Of a stretch of DNA of 8,918 nt, positions 1 to 6,195 are shown piece after piece. A program made the translations under genes and the position numbers. The number at the start of each line of letters is the position of its first letter. Positions within the stretch are counted from its first letter, which is position 1. The notes beneath the pieces were generated by a model. The model saw nothing but the letters and a program-made list of their open reading frames with translations. It was not told where the DNA came from and searched no databases. Source of the DNA: Acidobacteriaceae bacterium. GTDB taxonomy: Bacteria > Acidobacteriota > Terriglobia > Terriglobales > Acidobacteriaceae. Where the stretch lies: assembly GCA_003140705.1 (NCBI GenBank), contig PLKU01000085.1:31171-40088 (forward strand), written 5' to 3'.

Positions 1-225
1 GATGCGGCCGCCGAGATCGACGCTCTCGTGGATCGTATATCCGCTGGGCACAGTCATCCGTGCATCTGGCGCCGGCAATGGGTTGGCGGGCGTCGGATTT
101 TGCGCGACTGCGACGCCTGCCGCCATCAGTAAAATCGCGACTCCAATGCTCCCAGCGCACCGCTGGATCATTGCGAGAGAGAGCTGTTGGTTGGACAGCC
201 GAGAAAACCAGCCTATCGTGTTCAT
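1..225 (-). CDS. Exported protein, N-terminal part; possible outer-membrane beta-barrel partner of the decaheme cytochrome
   Basis: Only the first 75 codons are in the window; the gene continues beyond the left edge. The ATG at 225 is preceded by an AGTGAGG ribosome-binding site. Residues 1-21 are a long polar n-region, residues 22-39 a hydrophobic core, and a signal-peptidase I site is likely after AVA at residue 41. The mature protein starts with a Pro/Ala-rich stretch and then a segment around residues 60-75 (PSGYTIHESVDLGGRI). That segment resembles, from memory, the first strand of acidobacterial outer-membrane barrels encoded beside DmsE-type cytochromes. It lies 129 bp downstream of the ten-heme cytochrome on the same strand, so co-transcription is likely. 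By analogy with MtrA-MtrB or PioA-PioB pairs it could form the outer-membrane sheath for the cytochrome. Export is well supported; the barrel assignment is inference because almost the whole mature protein is missing. Confidence 0.6.
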   Translation of the reverse strand, partial: MNTIGWFSRLSNQQLSLAMIQRCAGSIGVAILLMAAGVAVAQNPTPANPLPAPDARMTVPSGYTIHESVDLGGRI

Positions 226-354
226 ATGAAGCCTCACTTGAAGAAAAACCAATTAGTCCTGAAATCGAATTCTTGATTCCTCGTGCAAATTCGCTACGGG
301 AACCAGGCCGCGCGATCCGCCGTGGCTGGAGGGCGCGGTCCGGATCCATGACTG
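226..354. other. Short intergenic spacer inside the cytochrome operon
   Basis: This 129-bp gap separates the cytochrome stop codon from the start of the exported protein. It holds the AGTGAGG ribosome-binding site next to the downstream start. A GC-rich stretch at about 311-345 has short complementary arms (CCGCGC and GCGCGG) around a 19-nt loop. No T-run follows it, so a transcription terminator is not supported and readthrough is the simpler reading. Confidence 0.4.
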
Positions 355-1338
355 CTACCGGAGAAACGCCGCATTCATGTTTGAACCGTGAATCATCGTG
401 TGGCAGTCCGTGCAGGGTGTCAGCTCTGACGAACCCGCGTTCATGCCGTGCACGGTGCCTGCGGCGACCGGGCTGTGGCACTGGTTGCAAAGGAGGTTGA
501 TATTCGGCATGTTCAACATCCGCGCATTCTGTGAGCCGTGTGGTGTGTGGCAACCCATGCATCCCTCACCTTTGACCGGCGTGTGTTCGTAGACAAACGG
601 ACCGCGCTTCTCGGTGTGGCACTTGGTGCAGATGAGGTTCGAATCGTTCCTTGACCTGAGGTTGCTCTTCTCAAACGTGCCGTGCACATCGTGGCAGTCG
701 CTGCACTTGACCAGGCCTTCATTCACTTTGTGGTGGGTCGGCATATCAAACTGCGGCTTCTCGTCGGTGTGACACTGGAAGCAGAGCTTGGGCTGAGGAG
801 CCGTGAGCAGCTTTTCTTCCTTGCTGTTATGGATGTCGTGGCAACTGGTGCAGCCGACGGCGGCCTTGGCGTGCGGGGAGCGCTCAAAGTCAGGATGCGC
901 GCTCGAGTGGCACTTCAGGCAGGTGGCATCGATCTCTTTGGCCGAGGCCTTGGCAGGGTTGAAGATTTTGGTTACGTCCCCGCCGCCTTCAACGTGAGCG
1001 CCGCCCGGACCGTGGCAACCTTCGCAATTCGCACCCGCCACGCCGTGCTGGTCCACAAGCTTTGTGTGCGGATTGCCCTCGAATTTCTTGGCTACTTCTT
1101 CGTGGCAGGTCGCACAAACATCACCGCCCACATAGGCGCTGGGTGCAGCGTCCTTTGCCTGCGAAGTGGCCGCCTTGGGGGCCTGAGCTCCAAGTGAGGT
1201 GGCGCACATTATGCTCGCGCCAAGCATCAACATCAAACAAACTCGCAGCCCCAGCAACTTCCCCGGTGCCGCACCAATCAGCATTCGCGTTACAGGCCCT
1301 ACTTTATGCATGAAAAATACCGCCTTGTGTGATCTCAT
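355..1338 (-). CDS. DmsE/MtrA-type decaheme c-type cytochrome
   Basis: Predicted periplasmic multiheme cytochrome of 327 residues carrying electrons between the inner-membrane quinol side and an outer-membrane or extracellular acceptor. Ten CXXCH heme-attachment motifs are visible, starting at residues 75, 105, 140, 163, 186, 212, 237, 260, 284 and 309. Many additional histidines could serve as distal ligands. An N-terminal hydrophobic segment (about residues 28-47) ends in GAQA at residue 53, a good signal-peptidase I site, so the protein is exported for heme attachment. Ten hemes in about 330 residues is the size of MtrA/PioA/DmsE proteins. The start chosen is the ATG at 1338, which has GGAAG five bases upstream. 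A TTG at 1365 would add nine residues, and an ATG at 1311 is a shorter alternative. It is followed on the same strand by an exported protein. It is probably regulated from the region now broken by the insertion sequence. Family is confident; the exact acceptor is unknown. Confidence 0.93.
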   Translation of the reverse strand: MRSHKAVFFMHKVGPVTRMLIGAAPGKLLGLRVCLMLMLGASIMCATSLGAQAPKAATSQAKDAAPSAYVGGDVCATCHEEVAKKFEGNPHTKLVDQHGVAGANCEGCHGPGGAHVEGGGDVTKIFNPAKASAKEIDATCLKCHSSAHPDFERSPHAKAAVGCTSCHDIHNSKEEKLLTAPQPKLCFQCHTDEKPQFDMPTHHKVNEGLVKCSDCHDVHGTFEKSNLRSRNDSNLICTKCHTEKRGPFVYEHTPVKGEGCMGCHTPHGSQNARMLNMPNINLLCNQCHSPVAAGTVHGMNAGSSELTPCTDCHTMIHGSNMNAAFLR

Positions 1339-1587
1339 CGCTACTTCCGAAAACCGTTGTACCAATCTCGGACTGCAGAAAACGGCTCATTCCCTTGAAA
1401 AACCTTTCATCGAAAAGCCGAAAACTGGTTACCGTTTTGCGGAAGTTGCTCTTTGTGCGGAGCATCACTTCATGGGCTGCATCCTACGTTTTTTCCCTGT
1501 CGTAAACGGTGACGATCATCACATGCGATGGAGGGGTTGAATTACGGTTCGAATTTCCTGTCCCGAGGTGACGTGGAAATGCCTCTA
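1339..1587. promoter_or_regulatory. Upstream region of the decaheme cytochrome, with repeated CCGAAAAC motifs
   Basis: These 249 bp between the cytochrome start and the insertion sequence hold no convincing gene. Two related motifs occur, CCGAAAAC-N6-ACC at 1347-1363 and CCGAAAAC-N5-ACC at 1418-1433. The second is part of an imperfect palindrome at 1421-1438 (AAAAC-TGGTTACC-GTTTT). The first overlaps the ribosome-binding site of the cytochrome. These could be operator sites or RNA elements of the leader. No sigma-70 promoter with both boxes stands out; TAGGAT (minus strand) near 1490 is a weak -10 candidate. Confidence 0.35.
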
Positions 1588-1602
1588 GGAACTTGTTGAA
1601 AT
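1588..1602 (+). repeat. Left terminal inverted repeat of the IS
   Basis: GGAACTTGTTGAAAT, identical to the complement of the right end at 2871-2885. It is preceded by TA at 1586-1587. Similarity stops abruptly after the fifteenth base. Confidence 0.9.
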
Positions 1603-1697
1603 TCACCGCATCGCTTCGTCTTTCCTTGTGATTTGCGCGTCTTTCCAGTTGAATTCTGCTTGAAATGAGGTCTTGGCCAGTGTTTATAGGGTCTTTC

Positions 1698-1724
1698 GGG
1701 CCTCAAGGAGGCACCCCGAGGCCC
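1698..1724 (-). terminator. Hairpin just after the transposase stop, terminator-like but without a U tract
   Basis: GGGCCTC at 1698-1704 pairs perfectly with GAGGCCC at 1718-1724 around a 13-nt loop. A tighter alternative, GCCTC-AAG-GAGGC at 1700-1712, competes with it. The hairpin begins 11 bases past the transposase stop codon on the transcribed strand. The sequence after it on that strand starts GAAAGACCC, so there is no U-run. It may slow or stop readthrough from the transposase toward the cytochrome, or protect the 3' end, but an intrinsic terminator is not proven. Confidence 0.35.
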
Positions 1725-1735
1725 ACATCCGTTGA

Positions 1736-2824
1736 TCAGGTACACTGCTTGCTGAGCCTTGCTGGTGGTTGAGCCATCAATCTTGGCAGCCGGATCAGGT
1801 TGTGCGCTGCACAACTGAAGACGAATAGCCAATCCACCTTCTCCAGCCCTCTTAACTTGACCTGGCGCAGCGGGCCAGTTTGCTTCAGCCATCCGAATCC
1901 CTTCTCGATGAGCCATCGCCGGCTCAGGCTGATCGCATAGCCGGGCTGTCGCGTTGTTCTGCGGTCCAGGTTGCTGCTACGGCCCTTGTCGTTCTTCGTA
2001 ACATGCGGCGTCACATTCAACTCCCGCGCCGTACTGACGAAATCCTTCGTGTCGTACGCCTTGTCGGCCCCCACCGTGACACGCCGCGAACGGCCCTTTT
2101 GCTTTTGCTGGAGCATCAGCAGCGCGGCGTCGCGTTCGGCATATCCACCGGCGTGCGTCACCATCGCCGCGGCGATCAGGCCGTTGCGGTTCTCCACCAG
2201 CGCGTGGCCCAGATAGCTCAACTTCGACTCCTTGCCGTAGCTCTTCTTGTACAGCCGCGCATCGGCATCGGTGGTGGACTCATGAGTCTTGTTGGAGCGC
2301 TTCTGGCCGTGAAAATCCGTCCCGTCGCCGTCATCCGAGCCATCCTTCGCGCGAAAACTCTTCTGCGAGGCCCACGCCTGAATCAGTGTCCCGTCCACCG
2401 TGAAGTGCTCGTCGCTCATAAACCTCTTGGCCTGCTTGTTCACTTCCGCAAAGAACTGTTGCGCCAAATCGCTGCTCAACAACCGGTCGCGGTTCTTGGA
2501 GAACACCGCGTGGTTCCAAACCGCATCGTCCATGCCCAGGCCAACAAACCAGCGGAACAGCAGGTTGTAGTCGATCTGCTCCACCAGAAGCCGCTCCGAG
2601 CGCACCGAATAGAAGACCTGCAACAGAAGTGCCCGAAGAATGTACTCGGGCGCAATCGAAGGCCTACCAGAGTCCGCATACAAAGCATCGAAATCCAGGC
2701 TCAGCGTCCCCAGAACCGTATCCGTCAACTTGCGAACCGCTCGCAACGGATGATCCGCCGGAACCCGCTGCTCCAACGAAACATAGCTGAACATCCCATC
2801 CTGAACTCGCTCATCTCCACGCAT
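1736..2824 (-). CDS. IS5-family DDE transposase
   Basis: Intact 362-residue transposase that cuts and moves the surrounding element. The N-terminal part (about residues 10-115) looks like the DUF772-type domain common in IS5 transposases, including the LLFRWFVGL segment near residue 88. The catalytic core shows the expected acidic triad: D144 in FTVDGT, D254 in GADKAYD, and E307 in the RRWLIEKGFGWLK motif. A basic, Asp/Gly-rich stretch at residues 158-182 lies between the first two. The ATG at 2824 is the natural start, 61 bp inside the right end, but no strong ribosome-binding site precedes it; weak translation is usual for transposases. The stop lies 148 bp from the left end. The reading frame is full length with no frameshift, so the enzyme is likely functional. 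Its transcription runs toward the decaheme cytochrome gene, so promoter activity in the element could reach that gene. Confidence 0.93.
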   Translation of the reverse strand: MRGDERVQDGMFSYVSLEQRVPADHPLRAVRKLTDTVLGTLSLDFDALYADSGRPSIAPEYILRALLLQVFYSVRSERLLVEQIDYNLLFRWFVGLGMDDAVWNHAVFSKNRDRLLSSDLAQQFFAEVNKQAKRFMSDEHFTVDGTLIQAWASQKSFRAKDGSDDGDGTDFHGQKRSNKTHESTTDADARLYKKSYGKESKLSYLGHALVENRNGLIAAAMVTHAGGYAERDAALLMLQQKQKGRSRRVTVGADKAYDTKDFVSTARELNVTPHVTKNDKGRSSNLDRRTTRQPGYAISLSRRWLIEKGFGWLKQTGPLRQVKLRGLEKVDWLFVFSCAAHNLIRLPRLMAQPPARLSKQCT

Positions 2825-2870
2825 GCCTGTTAGATGAACAACTTCAGAGCTCCGTCGCTGAATGGTCCCT

Positions 2871-2885
2871 ATTTCAACAAGTTCC
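2871..2885 (-). repeat. Right terminal inverted repeat of the IS
   Basis: ATTTCAACAAGTTCC on the plus strand, the exact complement of the left end. It is followed by TA at 2886-2887, matching the TA before the left repeat. Confidence 0.9.
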
Positions 2886-2895
2886 TAAGCTCCAC

Positions 2896-2910
2896 GTTTG
2901 GGCCCCAAAC
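2896..2910. repeat. 15-bp palindrome next to the IS right end
   Basis: GTTTGGG-C-CCCAAAC is a perfect inverted repeat with seven-base arms. It starts nine bases beyond the target dinucleotide of the insertion sequence and is outside the element. It could be an operator for a dimeric regulator. The central base leaves little room for a loop, so a DNA-level site is more likely than an RNA hairpin. Confidence 0.45.
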
Positions 2911-3175
2911 ATGAAACCCGTCAACGATGCGCCCGATTATCCGCGAATCGGGGAAACTTGCGGGGAATCAAGACTATTCCGACTGCAGAAGACCAAAGAT
3001 GAAATTCCTAGGCTGTACAAAACTGAACACCCATTACCCACGAACGACCGGATCAACAGCCAACTCCAGACAGGCGTTCTCGGGATGCAGAAAATCTTGA
3101 GGGTCCCGATTCAGTCAGGGGGAGCCAGATGGTAAAGGTGGGGCAGGTAGCGCAGCTTGAAACTGGCAGCAAAAG

Positions 3176-3210
3176 GGACTCAGGTTTGGCACCGAGTCCG
3201 AGTCCGAACC
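3176..3210 (+). other. Hairpin with a competing alternative pairing
   Basis: GGACTC (3176-3181) and GGT (3183-3185) pair with ACC (3191-3193) and GAGTCC (3194-3199): a nine-pair stem with one bulged A and a five-base loop. GGTTTGG at 3183-3189 can instead pair with CCGAACC at 3204-3210 using one wobble pair, which excludes the first fold. No T-run follows. It lies about 200 bases upstream of the regulator start and could be part of a leader RNA or merely a DNA inverted repeat. Confidence 0.35.
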
Positions 3211-3409
3211 CAGGAACAGCCAATGCCCTGCATAGACGTGAGGCCCATCACATCAATTGAGCTACCTTTCCGGCAAACTTTGGGTGGAACAAGAGCCTCT
3301 TTTCCGGAAGGCGCGGGCCATTTTCATCTTAACTGCAGCTCCTGCAATGACATAAGGGTGAGCGTCAGCAAAGGTGCATGCGCCTGAGCAGCGTCAGAAG
3401 GGCAAGATC

Positions 3410-4162
3410 ATGACAGACGCACAGTTTACCGTTGAAAACCACGGACGCCACAAGCACCAAACCCGGCAGAGTCCGGTTGGTTGCGCGTCCTGTGCCAATC
3501 GACGTCCAGGTTGGTTCTGCTCCCTCGGCAGCGCCGTCCTTGCCGACCTTGAATTGGCCACCAGCACTATTTCCCTTCCCGCGCAGGCTTCGCTCTTCAC
3601 GCAGGGTGAAGACGCCCGGTGCCTCTATCTGATTTGCGGTGGATACCTAAAGCTGACAGCTGGCCGCTTCGAAGATCGTCAGATGATCGTCCGCGTGGCA
3701 GGCCCAGGCTCAATGCTGGGCCTGTATGCGGTTCTCTCACACGGAGTATACGAAGTCTCAGCCGAGTCCTTGACCCCCGCCCAACTGCGCCCGGTCGAGC
3801 GCGAGAGGTTCATCAATTTCCTCCGCAACCACAAGGAAGCGCAGATGCGCGCGGTGCAGTGCATTTGCCAGGAGTACCGCTTTGCCCTTCAAGATGCGTG
3901 CCGCATCGCGCTGGCCGAGACCGTTGCCGCACGGCTGGGAAAGCTGCTGCTTGAACTTGCTCATCAGATCGGCGAACACCTGGACGACGGTGAGTTCCGC
4001 TTCCCGTTGTTGCTCACCCACGAGGAAATGGCTTCGATGACCTGCACAACGCGCGAAACCGTCACCCGGACTCTCGGCCAGTTCCGAAAGGACGGCTGGG
4101 TCTCAATTGAGGACTCCCTGGTCACGCTACACCAGCCGGAACACCTGCAAGCGCTGGTTTAA
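3410..4162 (+). CDS. Crp/Fnr-family transcriptional regulator with N-terminal cysteine cluster
   Basis: A 250-residue transcription factor. The N-terminus carries C25-X2-C28-X8-C37, a likely redox or Fe-S sensing cluster. A cyclic-nucleotide-binding-like beta-roll follows (about residues 45-135), then a dimerisation helix (about 140-190) and a C-terminal winged helix-turn-helix (about 200-240). The recognition helix reads R215-E-T-V-T-R220, the E-X2-S/T-R pattern that in FNR reads TTGA half sites. The cysteine spacing differs from the C-X2-C-X5-C of E. coli FNR, and the position of FNR Cys122 appears to be a leucine; C71 or C76 could supply another ligand. The ATG at 3410 is chosen because AGAAGG lies eight bases upstream; a GTG at 3374 would add twelve residues. 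It is divergent from the decaheme cytochrome operon, which makes that operon a plausible target, although no clear TTGA-N6-TCAA box was found there. Confidence 0.9.
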   Translation: MTDAQFTVENHGRHKHQTRQSPVGCASCANRRPGWFCSLGSAVLADLELATSTISLPAQASLFTQGEDARCLYLICGGYLKLTAGRFEDRQMIVRVAGPGSMLGLYAVLSHGVYEVSAESLTPAQLRPVERERFINFLRNHKEAQMRAVQCICQEYRFALQDACRIALAETVAARLGKLLLELAHQIGEHLDDGEFRFPLLLTHEEMASMTCTTRETVTRTLGQFRKDGWVSIEDSLVTLHQPEHLQALV

Positions 4163-4255
4163 GAATCGGTTGCGCGTTTCCCGCTCGCGTCTGGGCCTCT
4201 CCCCAAGTCCAAGAGCTATGATTGAAGTATCGCGATCACTTTGAAGTGGGAGTTC

Positions 4256-4837
4256 ATGGTGCGAATAACCCGATCCTTGTCCTGTTTTTCTGTTTTCCTT
4301 CTCTTCTTCTGCGCAGCATTTGGCCAGAGCCCCGCAGTGGCCCCGGCGCCGGCCAAGCCCAATGTAACTTCTGCTCAGAGCCCGGAGACTCTGGAGTTCC
4401 AAAAGATTGAGGACTCCTGGGCGGATGCAATCAACATGCGCGATCAATATGCGCTTGAATTAGTGCTGTCCCCCCTATTCGTAGATGTTTCCGCTACAGG
4501 TGACATTACGACCCGGAACCAGCAAGTGGCTTCAGTGATTACCGGCGAAGACAAGACCGTCCATATGGAGCAACGAGTCATCACCGTGCGCATGCTGGGG
4601 GACATTGCCGTTGCCAATGGGACATATACCCTTCATCACAAGGTGAATTCGGCAGAGATGAACGAGAAGGGCGTGTTCACGCATGTATTTGAGCGGGCGC
4701 ACGGGGGTTGGCTTTGCATCAACTCGCAGCGCACCGTACTGCGGGAGGATTCGAACGCCAAGCCCAGGAAGCAATCCAATGCCGAGCTTCCCTTCCACAT
4801 TCCAGGTTTCAGCAGGAGCGAAAAAGCACCTCAGTAA
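4256..4837 (+). CDS. Secreted SnoaL/DUF4440-like (NTF2 fold) protein
   Basis: A 193-residue protein with a signal peptide: basic residues near the start, a hydrophobic core at 9-22 and likely cleavage near AFG at 21-23. A Pro/Ala-rich linker follows (25-45). Residues 45-163 match the DUF4440/SnoaL-like pattern: an initial helix with W55 and D63, an FVDVSATGDITTR strand-turn at 75-87, VRMLGDIAVANGTY at 111-124, and FTHVFERAHGGWLCINSQ at 141-158. These small NTF2-fold domains bind ligands or act in diverse enzymes; no substrate can be assigned here. The last 30 residues are polar and probably disordered. The ATG at 4256 has GGGAG close upstream; a TTG at 4241 would add five residues ahead of the signal peptide. 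It is 93 bp after the regulator gene on the same strand. It may be exported to the periplasm, where the cytochrome works, but a shared role is not shown. Confidence 0.8.
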   Translation: MVRITRSLSCFSVFLLFFCAAFGQSPAVAPAPAKPNVTSAQSPETLEFQKIEDSWADAINMRDQYALELVLSPLFVDVSATGDITTRNQQVASVITGEDKTVHMEQRVITVRMLGDIAVANGTYTLHHKVNSAEMNEKGVFTHVFERAHGGWLCINSQRTVLREDSNAKPRKQSNAELPFHIPGFSRSEKAPQ

Positions 4838-4938
4838 AACAGGCACTTCGATCGCCGCCTTGCTGCTCGCTTGACGGGCTCGTTCATCGTTCCCTGGGCC
4901 GGCAACGTTAGCGGGGACTAGAATTACTTGAACCTGTC
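4838..4938 (+). promoter_or_regulatory. Possible promoter of fsr
   Basis: This 101-bp gap contains TAGAAT at 4919-4924, a good -10 box, but nothing like a -35 at the usual spacing. Initiation from it would leave a leader of only about eight bases, and no ribosome-binding site precedes the fsr ATG. Either the gene is translated from a near-leaderless message or it is read through from upstream. Confidence 0.25.
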
Positions 4939-6195
4939 ATGACGGCCCATTCGACTGCATCTTCCCCTGTCCCTGCAGCCATGCAAACCTCAGGACCCGC
5001 TCCAGACGCGACCAAAGCGGTATTCCGGGTCTTGCTTGCAGTCAGCGTCTGCCATCTCATCAACGACATGGTGCAGTCGCTGCTGCCGTCGATTTATCCC
5101 ATTCTGAAAAACTCGTTTCGCCTGGATTTCGGCCAGATCGGTCTTCTCTCGCTCACCTATCAGGTCGTAGCCAGCCTGCTTCAGCCGTTGATCGGGTTGT
5201 ACACCGACCGCCGGCCCATGCCTTACGCTTTGGCAATTGGCATGTGCTTTACCCTGCTTGGCATTGCGATACTCGCCACGGCGCCAACGTTCGGCCTGCT
5301 GCTTGTTGCCGCGGCTGTGGTGGGAACCGGTTCGGCCATCTTTCATCCAGAGTCTTCACGCATCGCTCGCATTGCTTCCGGCGGCCAGCATGGCTTTGCG
5401 CAATCTGTGTTCCAGGTCGGCGGCAACACAGGCAGCGCAATTGGACCGTTGTTGGCCGCCTTTATCGTTCTTCCCCAGGGCCAACTCGGGGTGGCGTGGT
5501 TTTCAGTTGCCGCGAGTATCGGTATCTTCATCCTGTACCGAGTGGGCCGATGGCGGTCGCACCACTTGTCGCGCGCAACGGCCAGCCACGTGCACAGGGA
5601 CATTCGCCAGACTTTGCCGCGCCGCAAAATCATTGCTGCGATTGCGGTTCTGGCAGCGCTCATATTCTCAAAGTACTTTTATCTGGCCAGCCTCTCAAGC
5701 TACTACACCTTCTACCTGATCAGCAGGTTTCACGTCTCGGTGCGGAGTTCGCAGCTACACTTGTTCATCTTTCTGGGTGCGGCCGCGGCCGGGACATTCT
5801 TTGGCGGGCCCATTGGCGACCGCATCGGTCCCAAATATGTGATTTGGGGTTCCATCCTTGGCGTGCTGCCCTTCACGCTGTTGCTCCCTGATGCCAATCT
5901 CTTCTGGACCGGCGTTCTCTCCGCCATCATCGGGTTCGTCATTGCCTCGGCATTTTCCGCGATTCTTGTTTATGCACAGGAACTCATGCCGGGTCGCGTC
6001 GGGTTGGTTTCAGGAATCTTCTTTGGATTGGCCTTCGGCATGGGAGGTATAGGCGCAGCAGTGCTCGGCCATATCGCCGATCTCACCAGCATCGCTTTTG
6101 TCTATCGCCTGTGCTCATGGCTGCCAGCGATCGGGCTGCTCACCGGATTGCTTCCGAATCTGGACAAGCCTCGCATTGCCCCACTTGTTAGCTAG
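4939..6195 (+). CDS. fsr: Fosmidomycin-resistance-type MFS exporter
   Basis: A 418-residue inner-membrane transporter of the major facilitator superfamily, closely matching E. coli Fsr along its whole length (E. coli Fsr is about 406 residues). Hallmarks include [18 protein letters not shown] at 37-54, the motif-A-like [10 protein letters not shown] at 86-95, [10 protein letters not shown] at 135-144, [18 protein letters not shown] at 243-260, [16 protein letters not shown] at 299-314, and [15 protein letters not shown] at 345-359. Twelve membrane helices are expected, with a loop at about 203-230 between the two halves. The first 25 residues are polar and extend beyond the E. coli N-terminus; the ATG at 4981 is an alternative start, and neither has a clear ribosome-binding site. 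In E. coli, Fsr exports fosmidomycin, an inhibitor of isoprenoid synthesis, when overproduced; the natural substrate is not known. The stop codon lies inside the 3' end of mnmG on the opposite strand. Confidence 0.93.
   Translation: MTAHSTASSPVPAAMQTSGPAPDATKAVFRVLLAVSVCHLINDMVQSLLPSIYPILKNSFRLDFGQIGLLSLTYQVVASLLQPLIGLYTDRRPMPYALAIGMCFTLLGIAILATAPTFGLLLVAAAVVGTGSAIFHPESSRIARIASGGQHGFAQSVFQVGGNTGSAIGPLLAAFIVLPQGQLGVAWFSVAASIGIFILYRVGRWRSHHLSRATASHVHRDIRQTLPRRKIIAAIAVLAALIFSKYFYLASLSSYYTFYLISRFHVSVRSSQLHLFIFLGAAAAGTFFGGPIGDRIGPKYVIWGSILGVLPFTLLLPDANLFWTGVLSAIIGFVIASAFSAILVYAQELMPGRVGLVSGIFFGLAFGMGGIGAAVLGHIADLTSIAFVYRLCSWLPAIGLLTGLLPNLDKPRIAPLVS

Larger units (their letters stand above)
1588..2885 (-). 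mobile_element. IS5-superfamily insertion sequence, complete, 1298 bp
   Basis: The element is bounded by perfect 15-bp inverted repeats (GGAACTTGTTGAAAT at 1588-1602 and its complement at 2871-2885). Both ends are flanked by TA, which can be read as a 2-bp target duplication and extends the visible match to 17 bp. One intact transposase gene on the minus strand fills most of it. IS5-superfamily elements differ by subgroup in target length; a 2-bp TA duplication fits the IS427-like pattern, but subgroup assignment from sequence alone is tentative. Intact ends and an unbroken transposase suggest a recent or still functional insertion. It splits the intergenic region between the cytochrome operon and the Fnr-like regulator. 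Confidence 0.9.
2888..3409. other. Long intergenic region upstream of the Fnr-like regulator
   Basis: About 520 bp without a convincing gene. Two short plus-strand reading frames here (2911-3135 and 3157-3387) have no recognisable domains and no good ribosome-binding sites. Visible structure includes a perfect odd-length palindrome at 2896-2910, a strong hairpin at 3176-3199, and the AGAAGG ribosome-binding site of the regulator at 3396-3401. A weak promoter-like pair (TTAACT and CATAAG, around 3330-3356) is possible but poor. With the 249 bp on the other side of the IS, this was once a divergent control region of about 770 bp. Confidence 0.5.

Noticed and set aside
311..345. Terminator between the cytochrome and the exported protein
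   Set aside because: The complementary arms are short with a 19-nt loop and no T-run follows.
682..1197. Plus-strand reading frame of 171 codons opposite the cytochrome
   Set aside because: It mirrors the minus-strand decaheme cytochrome and shows no motifs of its own.
1339..1587. FNR box (TTGA-N6-TCAA) upstream of the cytochrome
   Set aside because: Only isolated half sites such as TTGA near 1395 were seen, with wrong spacing to a second half.
1542..1916. Minus-strand frame crossing the left IS boundary
   Set aside because: It overlaps the transposase C-terminus in another frame and runs out of the element; the translation has no recognisable features.
1880..2833. Plus-strand reading frame of 317 codons opposite the transposase
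   Set aside because: It is antisense to a clearly recognisable DDE transposase and its translation is rich in Arg/Gln/Leu with no domain; it is a shadow frame.
3120..3250. tRNA-like segment (GAGTCCGAACCC resembling a T-arm)
   Set aside because: No acceptor stem, anticodon arm or proper spacing could be assembled.
2911..3387. Two short plus-strand frames between the IS and the regulator
   Set aside because: No ribosome-binding sites, no domains and unusual composition; treated as non-coding.
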